From contig NWUY0300028379.1 of the NCBI GenBank assembly GCA_004151065.3, positions 18,305 to 30,798 of the forward strand: a DNA stretch of 12,494 nucleotides, written 5' to 3'. Source of the stretch: Larix sibirica (Eukaryota > Streptophyta > Pinopsida > Pinales > Pinaceae). The notes beneath the pieces are model-generated. The model ran no database searches. It was not told where the DNA came from and was given only the letters and a program-made list of their open reading frames with translations. Both the position numbers and the translations under genes were made by a program. This document shows, in pieces, positions 8,912-12,494 of the stretch (its first letter is position 1; the number at the start of each line of letters is the position of its first letter).

Positions 8912-9803
8912 TGTTATCACAATTTCTGTAGTGACCTCTAAATATGATCCTCTCCAGGATGGTAGAGACAAACAGTCACCAAGAACGTGATACTTCAAGA
9001 ATCCTACCCCCCAAATATGTATTGGTTGTCACACTGGATAGGTTTATTCTCTCTTTAGGCCTCCTAACCTACTCAAGGTGAATTAGACTAGCCACGGGAG
9101 GAGTCCCAAGTTAGGCTTAGATGCCCAACCCCTTTTGGCTACATGATACTATTGAAGAATATGGCAATTGTGAAATAAAGAGTACCCCAAGGAAATGCTT
9201 CCTAGACTTAGAAGAATGACTATTGAGAGGAATTTAGATGGATTGATTTAGGGGTTTCAACTAGCTAGATTCAATGCAATCCAATTCAAGGGATTACTCA
9301 ATAGTGAACTAGCTTAAGGGATTTAGGAAGATGGTGTTAGGGCAAAATGGATCCAAATCGTTTCCTTTGAGAGATTGATAAAATTACTTAATAATTAATA
9401 TGGAATAGAGATGAAATGAGTTTAGAATAAAACCCTAACACAAAATTGCTTGCTATACGCCCAAGATCAACATTCAACACACAGGAAGCAAGACGTCATG
9501 CATACAAGGTGAAATCGGCCCTACCCACTTGGAGCGAATTGATTTAATCACTGGTGCCTTTACTTTCGGGGTCTAATGGAGAGTTACGATAAAGTCGCCC
9601 AAGCTAGTTTTTTTCCCCAATTGCAAATTTATGGATACCCAAGTGTGAAATCATCCTCCTAGACTATGCATGCATTCACAAAAAAAATTGAAAGAGATTT
9701 TAATTATTATTTTTGACAAATGGATTCAAGAAGCTATTTTAATGGAGTTCAAGTACATACCTTGAACTGGATGATTGATTGGGTCCTTTCTCCTCTCTCT
9801 ACA
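8912..9803 (-). mobile_element. Putative LTR, copy D
   Basis: About 892 bp, diverged but collinear with copy C over its whole length. On the minus strand it starts TGTAGAGAGAGGAG at 9803 and ends GTGATAACA at 8912, so it has TG...CA ends. No leader or gag follows it on the minus strand; the coding-like segment 8023-8881 does. It is either a solo LTR from a separate insertion or the partner of C in an unusual element. The high divergence favours a separate origin. Confidence 0.55.
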
Positions 9804-9858
9804 TCATTGATTAGATCACAAATTTGTCCCACATCAAGTCGCCTTTGATTCTTCAATG

Positions 9859-9960
9859 AAATCGACTTGCAAAACCCCAAGAATAATTAGTAAACAAATT
9901 GCAATAGCTAAATCGACTTGCAAAACCCCAAGAATAATTAGTAAACAAATTGCAATAGCT
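9859..9960. repeat. Perfect 51-bp tandem duplication
   Basis: The unit 9859-9909 is repeated without mismatch at 9910-9960, and the first five bases (AAATC) occur a third time at 9961-9965. The unit begins AAATCGACTTGC and ends AAATTGCAATAGCT. Identity between copies, against a background of heavily diverged repeats, marks this as a recent duplication. Confidence 0.95.
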
Positions 9961-10540
9961 AAATCAACATAGGATTAGCAAATTGAATGGAGCTAACAAG
10001 AGTAACGAAAGAGATAGCAATAGAAAATAAATGGCAATAGCAATATTTATTTCTATCCACAAATGAAACCCCCATCACAAGAGCAAGTCGCCCAAGCCAA
10101 ACAAGTTGCCTCAATTTGTCCTAGGTGAAGTCGCCCCCCTCCTATAAGCTCACAAACTCAAAAGTATTCTTGGCAATAGAACATCATGAGATCTAGCAAT
10201 AGAAGGAGATTGGAAGGAAAGAAAAACTAATCACATCCATCAAGAGACAACGATTTGCACAAGATAATTTTTTTATTATCACTGCTTCTCAAATCCAAGA
10301 GTCCCTTACAAATGAGGGGCTCACTCTCTTTTATAGCTAAGAGAGGAGCAAAATCCATAACTAATCCTTATGTGGACGACTAAGATTAAAAGATAAAATC
10401 CAATAATCAATGGATGAGATTAAATCTCACTTTTTAATTTTTTAATGAGCTAGAAATGTCTAATCTAGTGAGAGGGGCGAATTACCTCCTAAGCCCAAAG
10501 TACAATGATCAAGATATAATAGATATACATCAAATAACAT

Positions 10541-10566
10541 CCTAGGGGGCTCAATTCACCCCTAGG
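10541..10566. repeat. Perfect 8-bp hairpin
   Basis: CCTAGGGG (10541-10548) and CCCCTAGG (10559-10566) are exact inverted repeats around a 10-base loop. Each arm also contains the palindrome CCTAGG. The function is unknown. It could be a chance structure or a trace of a transposon end. Confidence 0.6.
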
Positions 10567-10620
10567 TGATCCTAATCCACTTTTACATCACTTGCTAACT
10601 CAAGGTACAAGTCACTCAAT

Positions 10621-10660
10621 GAGAAAGTTGCCCTCCTAGGGAGAAAGATGCCCTCATCAT
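10621..10660. repeat. Two 20-bp tandem units
   Basis: GAGAAAGTTGCCCTC at 10621 and GAGAAAGATGCCCTC at 10641 are 20 bp apart with one mismatch over 15 bases. Each is a variant of the GTCGCC-type motif scattered through this region. Confidence 0.65.
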
Positions 10661-11135
10661 GGGGGGAAACGCGTGTGCCAAGTAACAACATGATAGAGTG
10701 CTAGGAAAAGTGACAAAAAGTGTCTAAGAGACCATCATAAGTCATATTTCACCATTCACTTATCCCAAATCATACATCTCAAATCTTTGTCATCTTTTTT
10801 AATTTTAATTTTTTGCTAGAAAATAATAATAATCCATATAAATTCCCAAATATGGATATTTCCTTGCTCGAAATGAAAAACTAACTACACAGATGAATCC
10901 ATAGACATCAAAAACCATAGGATCCACTACTTATATGCTCATAACCAATCTGTTGTAGTCTCTATAAAAAAATCTCCAAGTATTTTAATTAACAAGCTTA
11001 ATTATTTTCCACAAACTTTATAAAAATTGATTAATTAAGCCTATTAACGTACAACTGATACTTGGAAGGGTCCAATTGGCCTCCAAAGGCAATAATATGA
11101 ACACTGATGCATCATAGTGGGATCCCGCTGCTGAC

Positions 11136-11204
11136 TTGACCCATTGACCAAGTCAAACTGAGGTTTGACAAGGTCAAAAAGTCAAACTTTGGTTGAAAAT
11201 TGAC
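11136..11204. promoter_or_regulatory. Cluster of TTGACY (W-box-like) cores
   Basis: Six TTGACC or TTGACT cores, counting both strands, occur in 69 bp (at 11136, 11144, 11151-11156, 11172-11177, 11180-11185 and 11200), plus TTGACA at 11165. Two more lie at 11483-11488 and 11497-11502. TTGACY is the binding core of plant WRKY factors. No gene start is visible nearby, so regulation is only a possibility. The cluster may equally be a tandem GTCAA repeat within an LTR. Confidence 0.4.
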
Positions 11205-12494
11205 CATAGCCCAAAATAATCAAATGAACATGTCTGAAGCCTGCAAGAGGTGTTAGTCCACTTATCATGACAAATATTGAGAGACAACTAAATGCTAATT
11301 TATGCTATACAATGGTGATCAACTTAAAAGAACAGTAACAGTAAGACCGTTTCTTAGTGCAACATAAGACAAAAGCGACAATTCTACATACATACTCCTA
11401 TTCACATTAATTACAAATGTAATGCATAGATCAATCCTCAACCTCCTGGGTGAAAGTGGAATAAATGACGATCATAGGCTTTGGTCAAAGTGAAGGTTGA
11501 CTTTAGGATAGACTTGATTTACCTTCGGAGAAAAGGGGATTTCAGGGGCCTTTGTGACATTTGTTGGAATGACGAACACTAGGGAAGCACGATGTCTCAC
11601 AAATGGATGAAGTGCTTAGAAGGCACCCTTTGAGTCTAAAAAGCCCCCCTTTATTTCACAACTTTTCATTTCACATTTGCTTTGACTTTCATTTGATTTC
11701 TCATTTTTCACTTTTTGCATTTTTCTTTGGATATTTCATTGAAGCGCATTTGCATTTTTGCATTTCCTTTAGTAATCTAGTGACCAAAAGGTACTGACCC
11801 TAGATAGCCTTTTGGGCCCCAATTCTAACATGGCCTTAGCTCCACTACTAGCAAGCGTCCATAGCCTCGATGGAGTTTCCACAATAATACCTTTTTTACA
11901 GGCAAGTGGGTTGACTTCATATGAAGAAAGAGTACATACCCCTTTAGCCACCAACTAATTTCAAGGATGGGAGCACTTTCTTCGATTCTAAGGGATACAC
12001 TTCTAGTGACTAGGCCTACCTAACTACACTCAATCCACCTGAGCTACAAGCATAAAGAGACTGCCAGGTCTATATATAGAGCCACGCACTTCAAAGCCAA
12101 GACACCAAGGGAAAACATGGAGGTCATCCAATCAAAGAGGTCACAGAGGGGAAGGTCCTTAGGTTGATCAGGTAAGTCCAAGTCGAAGGATTTTAACAAC
12201 CAATGGAAGAGAGGATAATGTGGAGAAGGTCAAGCATGGAACCAAAAGGGAGGGAGTTGATCTACACATTACATCGAATTAACCCAAAACAAAACATGTA
12301 CATGAAACTATAGCTAATGCACCTATATCATTCCAAGTATATGGCATACTGCTAATCAACCAAAAATAAATGATCACCAATGCATAACAAAGTCTAACAT
12401 AGTCAAAATACCAATAGAAACCATGAAAACCGTATGATACCTCTCCATGTACCTTCTCTAAGCTGCAACTGCAAACTGAAATCCACCTATGCTG
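11205..12494. other. Non-coding stretch, T-rich part at 11640-11770
   Basis: No gene was recognised. Positions 11640-11770 are T-rich with repeated GCATTT/TTTCATTT. A TATATATA at 12071-12078 is followed 39 bp later by an ATG (12117) that opens only 16 codons. The final 400 bases show no feature. Open frames here (11603-11797 plus, 11954-11769 minus) have no protein-like character. Confidence 0.4.

Larger units (their letters stand above)
9966..11135. other. Non-coding stretch with scattered GTCGCC motif
   Basis: No gene was recognised. AAGTCGCCC or close variants occur at 10085, 10103, 10128, 10625 and 10645, with earlier ones at 9592 and 9836. GCAATAG recurs several times between 9901 and 10203. 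A TATA-like TTTTATAGC lies near 10329 within a 7-bp hairpin (CTCTCTT 10324-10330, AAGAGAG 10339-10345). This looks like old retroelement DNA of the type around copy D, but no protein relic was found. Confidence 0.4.

Noticed and set aside
8880-8930. Final HMA1 exon, suggested by CATGAAGG near 8900
   Set aside because: The flanking codons do not give the LLHEGGT sequence and there is no acceptor site in phase.
12071-12170. Promoter and start of a gene (TATATATA, then ATG at 12117)
   Set aside because: The frame stops after 16 codons and no protein or splice continuation is recognisable. TA-rich runs are common here.
1-12494. CRISPR array, rRNA genes, bacterial operons, reverse transcriptase or integrase domains
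   Set aside because: No regularly spaced repeats, no rRNA sequence, no densely packed open frames and no YxDD-type motif were seen on either strand.

Overview
The window looks like nuclear DNA of a seed plant with a large, repeat-rich genome; a gymnosperm is plausible but this is inference. Two spliced exons of a plant chloroplast-type P1B ATPase (HMA1-like) have canonical GT/AG borders. The rest is AT-rich, mostly non-coding, and filled with decayed transposable-element sequence. There is no dense operon-like gene packing and no prokaryotic signal.

Layout. Positions 1-90 hold a GTGTC-rich repeat. About 91-1376 is non-coding and is most simply HMA1 intron. Two HMA1 exons lie at 1377-1564 and 1694-1780, separated by a 129-bp intron. 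They encode the GDGIND hinge through the start of the C-terminal membrane pair. No other HMA1 exon was found on either side. Either the gene has an intron of more than 10.7 kb that spans the rest of the window, or this is a gene fragment. From 2528 to about 3000 there is a diverged 178-bp tandem duplication, followed by a tRNA-derived SINE-like element with A and B boxes. At 4055-4268 there is a repeat (copy A) related to 6860-7086 (copy B). A 201-bp hAT-type MITE with an 8-bp target duplication (4404-4604) sits just beyond copy A.

A minus-strand Ty3/gypsy-like element can be partly reconstructed at 8022 down to about 6310: a putative LTR (copy C, 7088-8022), a leader (copy B), then a broken gag relic (6817 down to about 6313) with a coiled-coil start and a PKVDL-stop-KFDGS motif. 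A second diverged LTR-like copy (D) lies at 8912-9803. Between C and D, at 8023-8881, is plus-strand sequence that looks like a decayed, unrecognised protein-coding segment broken by stops and frameshifts.

From 9859 onward there is a perfect 51-bp tandem duplication, a scattered AAGTCGCCC-type motif, a short perfect hairpin, a dense cluster of TTGACY (W-box-like) cores at 11136-11204, and T-rich sequence. No further gene was recognised.

The only part with a clear cellular role is HMA1, a metal-transporting ATPase of the chloroplast envelope. The other features are best read as successive, nested transposon insertions, probably inside an HMA1 intron. No convincing new functional system was found. 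The most unusual item is the coding-like relic bracketed by two LTR-like repeats.
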